A stretch of 64,000 nt of DNA from Bacteroidetes bacterium RIFCSPLOWO2_12_FULL_35_15 (lineage in GTDB: Bacteria; Bacteroidota; Bacteroidia; 2-12-FULL-35-15). The stretch is from positions 46,048 to 110,047 of the forward strand of contig MEPB01000033.1 in assembly GCA_001769385.1 (NCBI GenBank). Reading direction: 5' to 3'. Below are positions 17,232-25,426 of the stretch, piece by piece (position 1 is the stretch's first letter; the number at the start of each line of letters is the position of its first letter). The notes beneath the pieces are model-generated. The model saw nothing but the letters and a program-made list of their open reading frames with translations. It did no database searches and was not told the DNA's origin. Made by a program: the position numbers and the translations under genes.

Positions 17232-17537
17232 ATGTACTTTTATATTGCCATGTTAAAAGAACATCAAAGAATCATAACCGAACAAATCAGCAAAAGGGAA
17301 TCCTTAATGTCAAGAACAAATATTGCTGGAAGCACTAAAGAAATTGACCTAATTATGTCCGATTATTCGGAATGGGACAAAGACAATAAACTGATATTAG
17401 AAAAAGGGTTTAAGCAGTTGTTTCAACAGTTTTATAGAATGTATTCCACTACAAACTATTTAGGTAATATTAATGTGGATAAAGATTCTTTTGAATTTAA
17501 AAGCGAAAAGCTACTTAATTGTTTACAAAAAAAATAG
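17232..17537 (+). CDS. Hypothetical protein upstream of the TIR gene
   Basis: A 101-residue alpha-helical protein (LKEHQRIITEQISKRESLMSR, EKGFKQLFQQFYRMYS). There are no transmembrane segments and no recognised domain. It precedes the TIR-domain gene by 107 bases on the same strand, so it may be a partner of it. The spacer between them contains a decayed repeat-like stretch (LSEVEGL when translated). Confidence 0.5.
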   Translation: MYFYIAMLKEHQRIITEQISKRESLMSRTNIAGSTKEIDLIMSDYSEWDKDNKLILEKGFKQLFQQFYRMYSTTNYLGNINVDKDSFEFKSEKLLNCLQKK

Positions 17538-17644
17538 GGCATTTAAAAACAACATTAAATCAACTAAGCAGTATTTCACCTACAAATTTATTGCCTTTAA
17601 GTGAAGTGGAAGGCTTGAATTTACACATAAAAACAAAAAGCGAC

Positions 17645-18337
17645 ATGAAAAAAATATTTATAAGTCATTCATCTAAAGATAGCGATAAAGTTAATTTATT
17701 AAGGGATTTAATTGAAGGCATGGGCATTAAGGACAGTCAAATTTTTTACTCCTCTCATCCTGCACACGGTGTTGGTCTTGGAGAAAACATCTTTGAACGT
17801 TTAAAAAGAGAGTTAACCTCAGACGTGTTTGTATTATTTATTCTAACAGATAATTTTTACAGCAGTCCGGTATGTCTTTGTGAAATGGGGGCAACGTGGA
17901 TCATGACAAAGGAACAGGTTCCAATTTTGATTCCTCCTTTTGATTTTAGCAAAGTTCAGGGGGTATTTCCTAATGCTCTTGGTTTTTATATTAATGATAA
18001 ATCAGGATTAAATAATCTAAAGATTAAATTGGAGCAGGAGTTTAATTTAGATCCAATTAACCCAAATAGGTGGGAAGATAAAAGGGATAAATTTCTTATG
18101 GAGATAAATAGACCAATAAGAACTGATATTGAAAAAGCCAAAATAATTGAAATGGAAAAGCGAATTTTGGCTAAATTAAATCCTGAAAAAAGAATTTCTC
18201 GTACAGAACTAAAGGAAATATTAGGATATGATCCACAAAAATCAGTTCAAGTAGGTAAAATTAGACTAAAAGAAGTGTACTTAAACCCCACTATCTATGA
18301 GATAATACCGCCTGTTTTTTTAAAACCATTTCCATAA
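17645..18337 (+). CDS. TIR-domain protein, candidate anti-phage effector
   Basis: A 230-residue protein. Residues 1-135 form a TIR domain: KKIFISHSSKDSDKVNLL (strand A and box 1), FVLFILTDNFYSSPVCLCEMGATW with the presumed NADase Glu at 80, then a C-terminal helical part. Residues 195-230 (KRISRTELKEILGYDP) are helix-rich and may be a sensor or HTH-like piece. Bacterial TIR proteins commonly deplete NAD+ or make signal nucleotides during phage defence. I chose the ATG at 17645 because upstream codons lack domain sequence. Location in a recombinase-borne region supports defence cargo. Confidence 0.75.
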   Translation: MKKIFISHSSKDSDKVNLLRDLIEGMGIKDSQIFYSSHPAHGVGLGENIFERLKRELTSDVFVLFILTDNFYSSPVCLCEMGATWIMTKEQVPILIPPFDFSKVQGVFPNALGFYINDKSGLNNLKIKLEQEFNLDPINPNRWEDKRDKFLMEINRPIRTDIEKAKIIEMEKRILAKLNPEKRISRTELKEILGYDPQKSVQVGKIRLKEVYLNPTIYEIIPPVFLKPFP

Positions 18338-18362
18338 ACCAACAAAAAAACAGGGCAGTGTG

Positions 18363-18450
18363 CAAGTTAAACTTAACTTTATGCCAACTTTTAGTCAACT
18401 ATTTGCCAACTTTACATCAACTTGCACCTAACTTTCACGGAACTTTCCCT
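18363..18450 (+). repeat. Tandem 11-bp-phased repeats (AACTTT + 5 bases)
   Basis: From 18374 there are seven consecutive 11-bp units, each starting T/C/G-AACT and mostly AACTTT: unit starts 18374, 18385, 18396, 18407, 18418, 18429, 18440. A weaker unit precedes at 18363. One repeat per helical turn places every AACTTT on the same DNA face. It lies between the TIR gene stop and a strong terminator. Confidence 0.75.
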
Positions 18451-18509
18451 GTCCCTGTTTAACCAAATCGGAATACCTTGCAAAAGAAAAAAGAGGGGAT
18501 ATATAAATG

Positions 18510-18560
18510 AAACCGGCTCAATATTTACACTTGGATAAATATTGAGCCGGTTTTATTTGT
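18510..18560. terminator. Strong bidirectional terminator
   Basis: An 18-bp perfect stem (18510-18527 with 18536-18553, core CCGGCTCAATATTTA) around an 8-base loop. It is A-rich on the left and TTTTATTT on the right. It separates the rightward TIR gene from the leftward PAS gene. Confidence 0.9.
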
Positions 18561-18609
18561 TGTACGAAAATGAAATGGCTAAAATGGTATTTTTTGCTAA
18601 CCAGTAATG

Positions 18610-19272
18610 TTAGTTCTCGTTTTGCTTTTTGTGTTTCTCTGTCAGATCATGCAAAAACAAAGTTAATTTTCTTGTGAATACTTCGAGTTTGGAGGCGGAA
18701 TCCTTAATGTGGTCATATATTTTCACCAAATCCTTTTTTGAAGGATTCTCACTGTCAATGATATTCATTAAGCCTAAACAATTTGCAACGGGTTGCCTTA
18801 CCTCGTGATTCGTCATAAAAAGCATATCCTCCAAAGATTTTATATATTCCTTTCTTTCTGCTTCTCTTTGCTTTTTATCATTGATTAGCATTCGTAGTGA
18901 AAGGTACTGAATTACCTTTCCCTTGTCGTCCTTTACAGGAAGTATTACAGTATCCACCCAGTATAATGTACCGTCTTTGGCTTTGTTCATTATTTCATTG
19001 TGCCAGACATTCCCATTGCTAATGGTTTTCCACATATCCTTAAAAAACTTTTTTGTATGATAGTCAGAGTTGACGATCCTATGATTCTCACCAACAAGTT
19101 CCTTTTCAGAATACTTTGTTACCTCACAAAATTTTTTGTTGGCGTAAATAATTGTCCCCTTTGTGTCCGTCATGGAAGAAATTATACTTTCATCAACGGC
19201 TTGTCGGTACGCATTTAAAAGTTGTAATAATTCTTTTTGGGATTGACCACCGATCTCAGGCTTATGTTTCAT
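18610..19272 (-). CDS. PAS-HisKA protein lacking a kinase ATPase domain
   Basis: A 220-residue cytoplasmic protein. A PAS domain (about 24-125) has IIYANKKFCEVTKYSEKELVG and NEIMNKAKDGTLYWVDTVILPV. A short coiled coil and a HisKA-like dimerisation helix follow, with the H-box LFMTNHEVRQPVANC (H156). It stops about 220 residues in, where a HATPase_c domain would begin, so it cannot autophosphorylate alone. It may act as a phosphotransfer or regulatory partner, or be a truncated kinase. Two single receiver proteins lie at 31.7 and 32.8 kb, which may be connected. Confidence 0.8.
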   Translation of the reverse strand: MKHKPEIGGQSQKELLQLLNAYRQAVDESIISSMTDTKGTIIYANKKFCEVTKYSEKELVGENHRIVNSDYHTKKFFKDMWKTISNGNVWHNEIMNKAKDGTLYWVDTVILPVKDDKGKVIQYLSLRMLINDKKQREAERKEYIKSLEDMLFMTNHEVRQPVANCLGLMNIIDSENPSKKDLVKIYDHIKDSASKLEVFTRKLTLFLHDLTEKHKKQNEN

Positions 19273-19322
19273 AAAACAGAATAATGCAGTTTAGGGGATG
19301 CTTTCAAAAATACGAATTAAAC

Positions 19323-19595
19323 TTATACCAATTCAATTTTAGCAATCTCAGCACAATCAATAATGATACTATGCTTTGGATTTAGATTTCCTTTAGAAAT
19401 AAGCTCTGTATGAAATGTAACGGCATTATTATTTGGAACAAAACGGAATTTAAAATCTTTTTGCAACTCCTTTTTATCTTCAAAATTCTGAAAAAAACCG
19501 TAAAATATTTTCCGGTCTTTATAGGTGATCTTAACTTCTTTATAGGTTATGAAAAATTCTTTTTCAATGTATTCCGCTATTTCCTTTTTCGTCAT
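19323..19595 (-). CDS. Small hypothetical protein
   Basis: A 90-residue protein (MTKKEIAEYIEKEFF start) with alternating charged and beta-prone segments (YKEVKITYKDRKIFYGFFQNF). The downstream of two possible starts is used, because the upstream codons overlap the preceding terminator. It is a monocistron between that terminator and the PAS gene. The family is not recognised. Confidence 0.55.
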   Translation of the reverse strand: MTKKEIAEYIEKEFFITYKEVKITYKDRKIFYGFFQNFEDKKELQKDFKFRFVPNNNAVTFHTELISKGNLNPKHSIIIDCAEIAKIELV

Positions 19596-19626
19596 TTTAA
19601 AATAAATACTTTTCGCAAAAGTACAT

Positions 19627-19651
19627 AAAAAAAGCCGCATATAGCGGCTTT
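19627..19651 (-). terminator. Terminator of the long leftward operon
   Basis: AAAGCCGC (19631-19638), loop ATATA, GCGGCTTT (19644-19651). On the minus strand this is followed by seven T. It lies 21 bases past the amidohydrolase stop and closes the operon that starts at 30464. Confidence 0.85.
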
Positions 19652-19671
19652 GTGGTTAGATAAGGAAGGGG

Positions 19672-20769
19672 TTATAAGTGGTTATACAGGAAGGAATGCG
19701 GGTTAAGCTCCGCTATGAGTTTGAAATTTTCTTCGCCAATATATGCGCGTATGTTTGTAACAAATTGTCGTTCGCTGGTTTTCTGCTCCACCATGTAAAA
19801 ATCAGAACCATACAGGATTTTACCTTTTAACGTATTATCTTCTAAAGTCAGCTTTAAAAGGTTAAACAGATCTGCATTAAACATAGTGTAGCTGATATCG
19901 GTATATACGTTCGGGTATTTGCGGATTAAAGCAACTATTTTTTCGTACCATGTGATTGAATTTTCATCAATGGTATTGCCTAAATACTTCTGCCATTCAT
20001 CAAAGCCCCCGAAGTGTGCAAGGTTAATTTTTAATTCAGGGAATTGCTCCAGTACATATTTGTAGTTGTCGGGATCGGTATAAGTATCTGTAAAAAACTT
20101 ATTCTTTTGCTCTTTGATGTATTGCCCTGTTTTCGGATGTGTCAACATACCGTTTGTAATTTCACCTTTGTAAAAGATACCACCCCGCGCACAATGAAAC
20201 GTAATAGGAATTTGGTATTTTTCACAATAAGCATAAATCTCATTCAGACGTTCATCAAAAGGATAGTAACCCAAAGGCGGGTACATTTTAATTCCTGCAA
20301 AGCCCTTTTCTTCAATATACTTGCGGACTATATCAAAAATCCCTTTGCGTTCAGGATGAACAAAAATAAAGGGGTAAATAAAGTCCTTATAATCCTGGTC
20401 TTGTTTGATAAGTGCAAGCTCATCCAGTTGCCCGATGTAGGATTGCTTTGTTTGTCCCGCCTGCATAAATTCCAAGTCCATTGGCAAAACACAAAAGCGT
20501 GTGCCGGTAGGATAAAAACTTTGCAGGTACTTGAAAATTTCTAACTGACTTTTTAAATCTCCGATAGTTAAAAAAGCATGATACTTTTTTACAAGCAATG
20601 CTAATTCATGTTTTTGCATTTTACTGAAGACGTTAAAGAAAAATTTTGATATTCCTTTATTTTCCAACAGCCTTGCTAAAGGCATTAGAAAGCGTGGTAA
20701 AAAATTGTCGGGTACTGCTGCACGATTGAAAGTGTGCGTATGGCAGTTAATGATATTTACAGTTTCCAT
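19672..20769 (-). CDS. Amidohydrolase-family metal-dependent hydrolase
   Basis: A 365-residue TIM-barrel hydrolase of the amidohydrolase-2 type. NCHTHTF supplies the metal-ligand HxH (H10, H12). KGFAGIKMYPPLGYYPFD, ITFHCARGG, INLAHFGGFDEW and ILYGSDFYMV (metal Asp) follow in the expected order. Such enzymes hydrolyse or decarboxylate small molecules; the substrate is not predictable. It is the last gene of the virus-like operon, 29 bases after the LPD1 gene and just before a terminator, which is an unexpected place for a metabolic enzyme. Confidence 0.82.
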   Translation of the reverse strand: METVNIINCHTHTFNRAAVPDNFLPRFLMPLARLLENKGISKFFFNVFSKMQKHELALLVKKYHAFLTIGDLKSQLEIFKYLQSFYPTGTRFCVLPMDLEFMQAGQTKQSYIGQLDELALIKQDQDYKDFIYPFIFVHPERKGIFDIVRKYIEEKGFAGIKMYPPLGYYPFDERLNEIYAYCEKYQIPITFHCARGGIFYKGEITNGMLTHPKTGQYIKEQKNKFFTDTYTDPDNYKYVLEQFPELKINLAHFGGFDEWQKYLGNTIDENSITWYEKIVALIRKYPNVYTDISYTMFNADLFNLLKLTLEDNTLKGKILYGSDFYMVEQKTSERQFVTNIRAYIGEENFKLIAELNPHSFLYNHL

Positions 20770-20798
20770 TTTTTTTAATTATTATTCTGTGTGATTGA

Positions 20799-22061
20799 TT
20801 AAAGATGTTTTTTCATTTCAGTAATTAAAGCATCGTAATCCTTTTCAATTTTTTTCATTTCAGCAAACGTCAAATAGAATCGTTCGGCATATTTTGATTT
20901 ATTTAAAAAGACGTTTTTATTTTTATGCTTTTCAAGTTTGTATTGTGCATACACTTCAAAGGAGCGTGCCCAAATTTCATTACGTCTTATATAATATTCT
21001 TTCGTTCCTTTTTTGTTCAGGCGTTTATAATAATCCGACTGAACATTTTTACCCTTCCAAAGAATCTTATTCAACAGGTTATCCATTAAGCCTTGTAGTT
21101 TTGGTTTTTTCAGAGAGGGAAAACGGATAGCTGGGTTTGTATCCCTTCCGCCTGATATTTGCCAGTCGTCCGCTTTTTCAATAAATGTTCCGGCATAATA
21201 ATCGAGTGCGTGTCCGAACTCATGGGCGAATGAACCTACACCACCGTCTTGCAGGATTAAATTAACCCGTCTGAAATTGGAAGGGCGTTTGTCTAATTTT
21301 TTTGGTCGGCTGTAACGGGTTAAGTTTATTACGAATGCAGCGGGTTCAAAATGGGCTAATGCTTTCCCGCGCCCTCTTGCTCCGAATGAAACAGACAATT
21401 TTCCTTCAAGACCAATTTGTTTTGGTGAAAAACCTAATAGCTTATGAAGGTCATACAAAGCCAAACCTAATCCTGATAAATAATTTAAACGGTCTTGCTG
21501 TGATAACCAATTGCCGAACTCAAAGGCTTTCAGTCCGTAATAATCTTCCAAAAACCGCATATCTGCATATTTGTAAGCAGGAGAAATCTTTTCTCCTATC
21601 CGTACATGGGGATCATTGGGCTGAAAAACGAGGTCTATTCCTTCCCGTCCCCAGTACACATCTGAATTTCCCTCCGGTGCAACTTTACCATGATCCACTA
21701 TTTTACCGAGATCATGACCCCCTTTCTTTTTAGGTTTCGCTTTTGTTTTTTTAGGTGCTTTTGCTTTGGGCTGCGGTTGCTTATGTTTGCCTGACAATTC
21801 TTCACCGTTAATAGCTTCTTCAATATCTTCTATGGATTCTTCATCTACCATTACATAGATAGTTCCGTGTTGAAGACATAATTGCAAACCATGCACAATT
21901 TTATTCTGTACATAGTCCAACAATTCGTAATCATGTGTTCCACGATTGACATGAAATTTTGCTTCAATTAATTCTCTGAAAAACTTTTCAAAGTCCTTAT
22001 AATCTTTATCCCCTCCGAATTGAAGGTATTTATTGATTAATTTTTCTGTTTCCGTTTTCAT
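20799..22061 (-). CDS. LPD1-type putative metallopeptidase
   Basis: A 420-residue protein. The N-terminal part is helical. A Lys/Pro-rich linker (about 95-115) is followed by an LPD1-like domain (large polyvalent protein-associated domain 1), known from phage and conjugative polyvalent proteins: GVGSFAHEFGHALDYYAG with a zincin HExxH at 280-284, and downstream YIRRNEIWARSFEVYAQYKL, whose Glu could be a third ligand. KLSVSFGARGRGKALAHFEP is also typical of the family. A protease acting during particle maturation or entry is plausible. The ATG overlaps the stop of a tiny upstream ORF (ATGA). Confidence 0.72.
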   Translation of the reverse strand: MKTETEKLINKYLQFGGDKDYKDFEKFFRELIEAKFHVNRGTHDYELLDYVQNKIVHGLQLCLQHGTIYVMVDEESIEDIEEAINGEELSGKHKQPQPKAKAPKKTKAKPKKKGGHDLGKIVDHGKVAPEGNSDVYWGREGIDLVFQPNDPHVRIGEKISPAYKYADMRFLEDYYGLKAFEFGNWLSQQDRLNYLSGLGLALYDLHKLLGFSPKQIGLEGKLSVSFGARGRGKALAHFEPAAFVINLTRYSRPKKLDKRPSNFRRVNLILQDGGVGSFAHEFGHALDYYAGTFIEKADDWQISGGRDTNPAIRFPSLKKPKLQGLMDNLLNKILWKGKNVQSDYYKRLNKKGTKEYYIRRNEIWARSFEVYAQYKLEKHKNKNVFLNKSKYAERFYLTFAEMKKIEKDYDALITEMKKHL

Positions 22062-22129
22062 CTTTTTTTCTTTTGGGAATTGTCCTTAAAAAATAACTCG
22101 TATGCGAGCCATGATAAGCCTGTAAGCAT
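22058..22129 (-). CDS. Tiny single-span membrane peptide
   Basis: A 23-codon frame, MLTGLSWLAYELFFKDNSQ then a basic end. Its hydrophobic span continues upstream without a stop (LGAIAIM), so a non-AUG start inside the glucosaminidase gene is possible. Its TGA overlaps the LPD1 ATG as ATGA, the same coupling seen elsewhere in the operon. That junction is the main support. Confidence 0.4.
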   Translation of the reverse strand: MLTGLSWLAYELFFKDNSQKKKR

Positions 22130-22143
22130 TATTGCAATTGCGC

Positions 22144-22713
22144 CTAATTGTACAGGCTTTGGTACTTTTTTGCTATCATGGAGATCGCAACTGCATTTCG
22201 GATAATCAGTTCTTTGTATTTTGACCTGTTATCCCCGTTCTTTTCATTGATATAGGGGCTTGTTGAAATCAGCCTTGCATATTCGGTTACACTCTGACTT
22301 GCTTTTGCAGCATCATTGTATTTTACAACAAGCAGGCGCGCAAAGTCGCTGAATCCATCTGCAACGGTATCATAAGTACGAAAAGGCAAACCCGATGAAG
22401 TCGAAAGATATTTACCGCCTTTCCAATAATGGTTTGGTGTACCGTATGCAGTTACCCCGAAAAAATTATTGTGATTCCTTGCAAGGTTGGATGTGCCCCA
22501 TGCACTCTCTATGGCTGCCTGTGCAAGTATGACAATCGGATTTATACCGAATGCCCGACCGACTTTTTCGGCAATACCGTAATAGTTCAGCACGTAGTCA
22601 GCGCGTTTGTCGCCTGATTGGGATGGAACTCCTTTTAGTTCTTGTGGTTTAATTTCTTCTGTATTATGAAGCCCCAACATGGTTGGGAATACTTCAAAAA
22701 ATTCTTTTGACAT
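22144..22713 (-). CDS. GH73 glucosaminidase (peptidoglycan hydrolase)
   Basis: A 189-residue endo-beta-N-acetylglucosaminidase-like domain of the FlgJ/LytG class. INPIVILAQAAIESAWGTS carries the catalytic Glu 69. NHNNFFGVTAYG and PFRTYDTVADGFSDFARLL are family hallmarks, and the end has the expected RSKYKELIIRNAVA helices. There is no signal peptide, so delivery would depend on the element's own route (particle-borne or lysis). It lies between an SH3-like protein and the LPD1 gene. Confidence 0.9.
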   Translation of the reverse strand: MSKEFFEVFPTMLGLHNTEEIKPQELKGVPSQSGDKRADYVLNYYGIAEKVGRAFGINPIVILAQAAIESAWGTSNLARNHNNFFGVTAYGTPNHYWKGGKYLSTSSGLPFRTYDTVADGFSDFARLLVVKYNDAAKASQSVTEYARLISTSPYINEKNGDNRSKYKELIIRNAVAISMIAKKYQSLYN

Positions 22714-22734
22714 GATTTTATATTTTAAAATGTT

Positions 22735-23703
22735 TTATGTTCTTCTTTGTGTAATAGTATCTTCTTGCTTTACCCAGCGAATAAATCCCTGTACCGTTTG
22801 TACTTTGATATATTGACCCTTGCCTGTGTCCAGTGTCAATAGTGGAAATCCGATAATAATATTTTTAGGGAGTTGTTGAATGGGGTTAAATTGTTCGGTA
22901 TAAATTATTGTAGGACGAATGCTGACAACTTGCATTTGTGATTCATCCGAAGTGCCTGAAAGTCCTGCTAAAAGCTCAAAAGGGATTTTTGCTGTTTTTT
23001 CGCGTTTATCTTTTTCTGTTTTGTTCAATAACTCCACTTGACTTTTTGCGACATAGAAATAATGTTTGATTTTATCTTTTACTCCGAGCGTAAAAAATTC
23101 AATAAAGGTTACATCGCTACTTTCATCATATGCGTATTTGCCTGTTGTGATACCGATTGATTTACCTTTTGAAACTAATTTTACAATGTTATTGCTTGGT
23201 AGATAGCTGCTTTCTTTCTTTGGGGTCTTGCGTATATTGGCATCTGCAATGGTTACTATCCAAAGGTTAGCAGGAATATCTTTACGAACGGTTGAATATT
23301 TCGGACTGCCGCTTTTTCCTTTTGTGGCAAGTGCTAAAAATTTGTCGTACCCTTCTGCACCTAATTCATTTATTAAATCTTCATGCAATACCCGCCCTTG
23401 TGTTTGCGCTTTGTAAAAATCTTTTACCGCATCTAAATCGGTGATCTGTGGAGCAATCATATATATTGCATCTGTACTTGTTCCGTCAAAGGTTCGCATC
23501 CAGCTAAAGCCCGATGGGTTCATAGCTGCATTCAGCATCCGTGCTTGTCCCGCTGCGGGGTTTTTATCTATTTGCGAATCCGCTGAATCTTCTGCTTTTT
23601 TATCTAACATTTTTTTACCAATGAAAAACAGAAATGCCGCAGCACCTACCTTTAATAACTTGTCGGTCAGACCTTCGGAGATATATTGATTTCCGTTTTT
23701 CAT
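22735..23703 (-). CDS. Membrane-anchored SH3-like domain protein
   Basis: A 322-residue protein with one N-terminal membrane segment (about 14-31, LLKVGAAAFLFFIG). A middle SH3b-like stretch contains ADANIRKTPKKESSYLPSNN. A second SH3-like stretch at the C-terminus has GKGQYIKVQTVQGFIRWVKQ. Bacterial SH3 folds often bind peptidoglycan, in keeping with the adjacent glucosaminidase. The remainder (PQITDLDAVKDFYKAQTQGR) is helical and unassigned. It may be a virion-membrane or envelope-docking protein; that is inference. Confidence 0.55.
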   Translation of the reverse strand: MKNGNQYISEGLTDKLLKVGAAAFLFFIGKKMLDKKAEDSADSQIDKNPAAGQARMLNAAMNPSGFSWMRTFDGTSTDAIYMIAPQITDLDAVKDFYKAQTQGRVLHEDLINELGAEGYDKFLALATKGKSGSPKYSTVRKDIPANLWIVTIADANIRKTPKKESSYLPSNNIVKLVSKGKSIGITTGKYAYDESSDVTFIEFFTLGVKDKIKHYFYVAKSQVELLNKTEKDKREKTAKIPFELLAGLSGTSDESQMQVVSIRPTIIYTEQFNPIQQLPKNIIIGFPLLTLDTGKGQYIKVQTVQGFIRWVKQEDTITQRRT

Positions 23704-23730
23704 GGTTGTTGTTTTTTAATTGAATTAAAA

Positions 23731-23743
23731 AAGGTTGAACCTT
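23731..23743 (-). promoter_or_regulatory. Short intergenic hairpin
   Basis: AAGGT-TGA-ACCTT (5-bp stem, 3-base loop) lies 27 bases before the start codon at 23703 and just after the previous stop. It has the same architecture as the hairpins at 27122 and 27752. Confidence 0.4.
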
Positions 23744-23746
23744 AAT

Positions 23747-23926
23747 TTACTTTCCGAGAAAATTTTTTGCGGTAGTAATGATGCTTGGATTTGTTTTTAA
23801 GAGTTGCGCCAATGCTTTTAAATCTGCATCGTTCAAACTGTTGCGGATGCTTAACAGGTCTGTTGCAATCTCTTCGGCTTTCTGCTTACTTGAAGCCTGA
23901 ATGCCAATTTTAATGATGTGTTCCAT
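23747..23926 (-). CDS. Small helical hypothetical protein
   Basis: A 59-residue protein (MEHIIKIGIQASSKQKAEEI start, TAKNFLGK end), predicted all-helical and soluble. It starts 4 bases after the stop of the coiled-coil gene, fitting the tight packing of the operon. The family is unknown. Confidence 0.6.
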   Translation of the reverse strand: MEHIIKIGIQASSKQKAEEIATDLLSIRNSLNDADLKALAQLLKTNPSIITTAKNFLGK

Positions 23927-23930
23927 GTTA

Positions 23931-25037
23931 TTATGATATTTTGTTTAAATCGTCTTCGCTTGTGTTTTCTTCGCCTTTGTCTTCCTGTTCTTCTTTATCG
24001 TTAGTTGTTTCAGAGGTTTCGGATGTTTGGGTAGTAGTATCTTTTTTCTCTGCGGTTTTATTCCGTTGCTGTTTTATTTGTTGCATCACATTCCAAAGCA
24101 CCTGTAAATCCTGCACATTTTTTTGTGCTGTTTCGGTTATGTCGTAAAGCATCCGTAAATACATATCAGGTAAACTTTCCCCTACTTTCTGAATGTAGTT
24201 GAGTGCAACTCCGCGCGGGTCGTTATTGTTTGGGCTTGGTTCTGAAATAATCCTTGCTGTTGGGGTTTGGGGCGTTTCGTTTTTTTCGTTTTCTATTCCC
24301 GCTAAATGTCCCTGTAAGGTTTGAAATCCTGCATCTCCCAAAAGACCTTTCAATAAGCCTGTTCCCATATTGCTTTTCGCAAAACTTTCTATTGCCCTTG
24401 CACTGATGCTTCCTAATGCAATGTTGCCAAATGAATTGTGTTTGTCTTTTTCGTTCTTCGCAATTTCTTTTTCAAAATCCTGTATCTCTTGCTCTAAGTC
24501 TTGTATCTCCTGTTCTAAGATTTTTATCTTTTCTGCATTGCGTATATCCTGTTCTTTTAATTTGTCTTCGTAGCGTTCGGTTAATTGAATAAGCCTTTCG
24601 GTTAAATTTTGTTTTTCCATTTCAGTACGCATGATCCGCATTTGCAATTCAAATTTTTCATCGTAATATCTGCCTACTGGAATACTGCTGTCTAATTGCT
24701 GCACTTCGGGTACGTTCTTTTCCGTATTGCCTAAATAAAAAGAGGGTGTTTGTTTTTTTAATGGAACTTTAAATGTTTGAAAAGGTGTTTTTACATTTCT
24801 GCTCTTTGCACTGAATAGCTGAATATAAAGGGATGTTAAGTTATAATCACTCATGTATTTCAAAACCTGCTTTTTATAATTCTCATAGCCTTCTTCTTTT
24901 TCTGCAACGGGCGTAACTTTTTCGTACTGCTCAATACAAATGGTGTAAAAAGTCGGCAGGCTCTTTTGTTCACGTTCTTTTATAATGTCCCCGATATAAT
25001 CGAATAATTCGCTGGGTGTTCTGTCGCTGGGTTTCAT
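23931..25037 (-). CDS. Coiled-coil protein of the element operon
   Basis: A 368-residue protein. Residues about 130-205 form a long heptad coiled coil (KILEQEIQDLEQEIQDFEKE). A Gly/Ala-containing segment (GNIALGSISARAIESFAKSN) and a helical domain (RGVALNYIQKVGESLPDMYLRML) follow. The final 45 residues are very acidic Thr/Glu/Asp-rich. There is no signal peptide or membrane segment. The layout suggests a structural or scaffold protein, without family evidence. Confidence 0.6.
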   Translation of the reverse strand: MKPSDRTPSELFDYIGDIIKEREQKSLPTFYTICIEQYEKVTPVAEKEEGYENYKKQVLKYMSDYNLTSLYIQLFSAKSRNVKTPFQTFKVPLKKQTPSFYLGNTEKNVPEVQQLDSSIPVGRYYDEKFELQMRIMRTEMEKQNLTERLIQLTERYEDKLKEQDIRNAEKIKILEQEIQDLEQEIQDFEKEIAKNEKDKHNSFGNIALGSISARAIESFAKSNMGTGLLKGLLGDAGFQTLQGHLAGIENEKNETPQTPTARIISEPSPNNNDPRGVALNYIQKVGESLPDMYLRMLYDITETAQKNVQDLQVLWNVMQQIKQQRNKTAEKKDTTTQTSETSETTNDKEEQEDKGEENTSEDDLNKIS

Positions 25038-25048
25038 TTTTTCTAATC

Positions 25049-25426
25049 TTAATAAATGACTATCCTTAAAAATTCAACCGGAATATTCTTTTCATTACTA
25101 CCAAAGGCATCGGTATTGATGTAACTGAAACTCCAATTACCGTTTACCCTGTAAAAATGTATTTGCCCTGTAAATTCAGGCGCACCGCTATCTAAAGGAT
25201 TGTCGCTGTTAAAAACACTATTGTCGGAAAGGATAAAAAGACCAAAATATCTTTCGGGATAAACAAGCACATAGATTTCGTTATACGCTTTTATACTGAA
25301 AGCTCCTGCTTTGTTTTCGTTATCAGTAGGATATACCCGCACGGGTTCAAAATGATACTCATGCGGTTGTTTACCGATTTCCCTCATGCGTTGATGGGCG
25401 TATGATATGGCTGCTTCGTAGTTCAT
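25049..25426 (-). CDS. Hypothetical beta-rich protein
   Basis: A 125-residue protein: a short N-terminal helix (YEAAISYAHQRMREIG), then mostly beta strands (YNEIYVLVYPERYFGLFILS, GQIHFYRVNGNWSFSYINT). Its ATG overlaps the preceding gene's stop as ATGA, indicating translational coupling. It is one of four neighbouring small beta-rich proteins that could be capsid or spike components. Unassigned. Confidence 0.6.
   Translation of the reverse strand: MNYEAAISYAHQRMREIGKQPHEYHFEPVRVYPTDNENKAGAFSIKAYNEIYVLVYPERYFGLFILSDNSVFNSDNPLDSGAPEFTGQIHFYRVNGNWSFSYINTDAFGSNEKNIPVEFLRIVIY

Noticed and set aside
18363..18450. CRISPR-like array
   Set aside because: The units are 11 bases with no 25-35 base spacers, and no cas genes are present anywhere in the window.
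20044..20544. Plus-strand frame of 166 codons
   Set aside because: Entirely opposite the amidohydrolase gene, whose motifs are intact on the minus strand.
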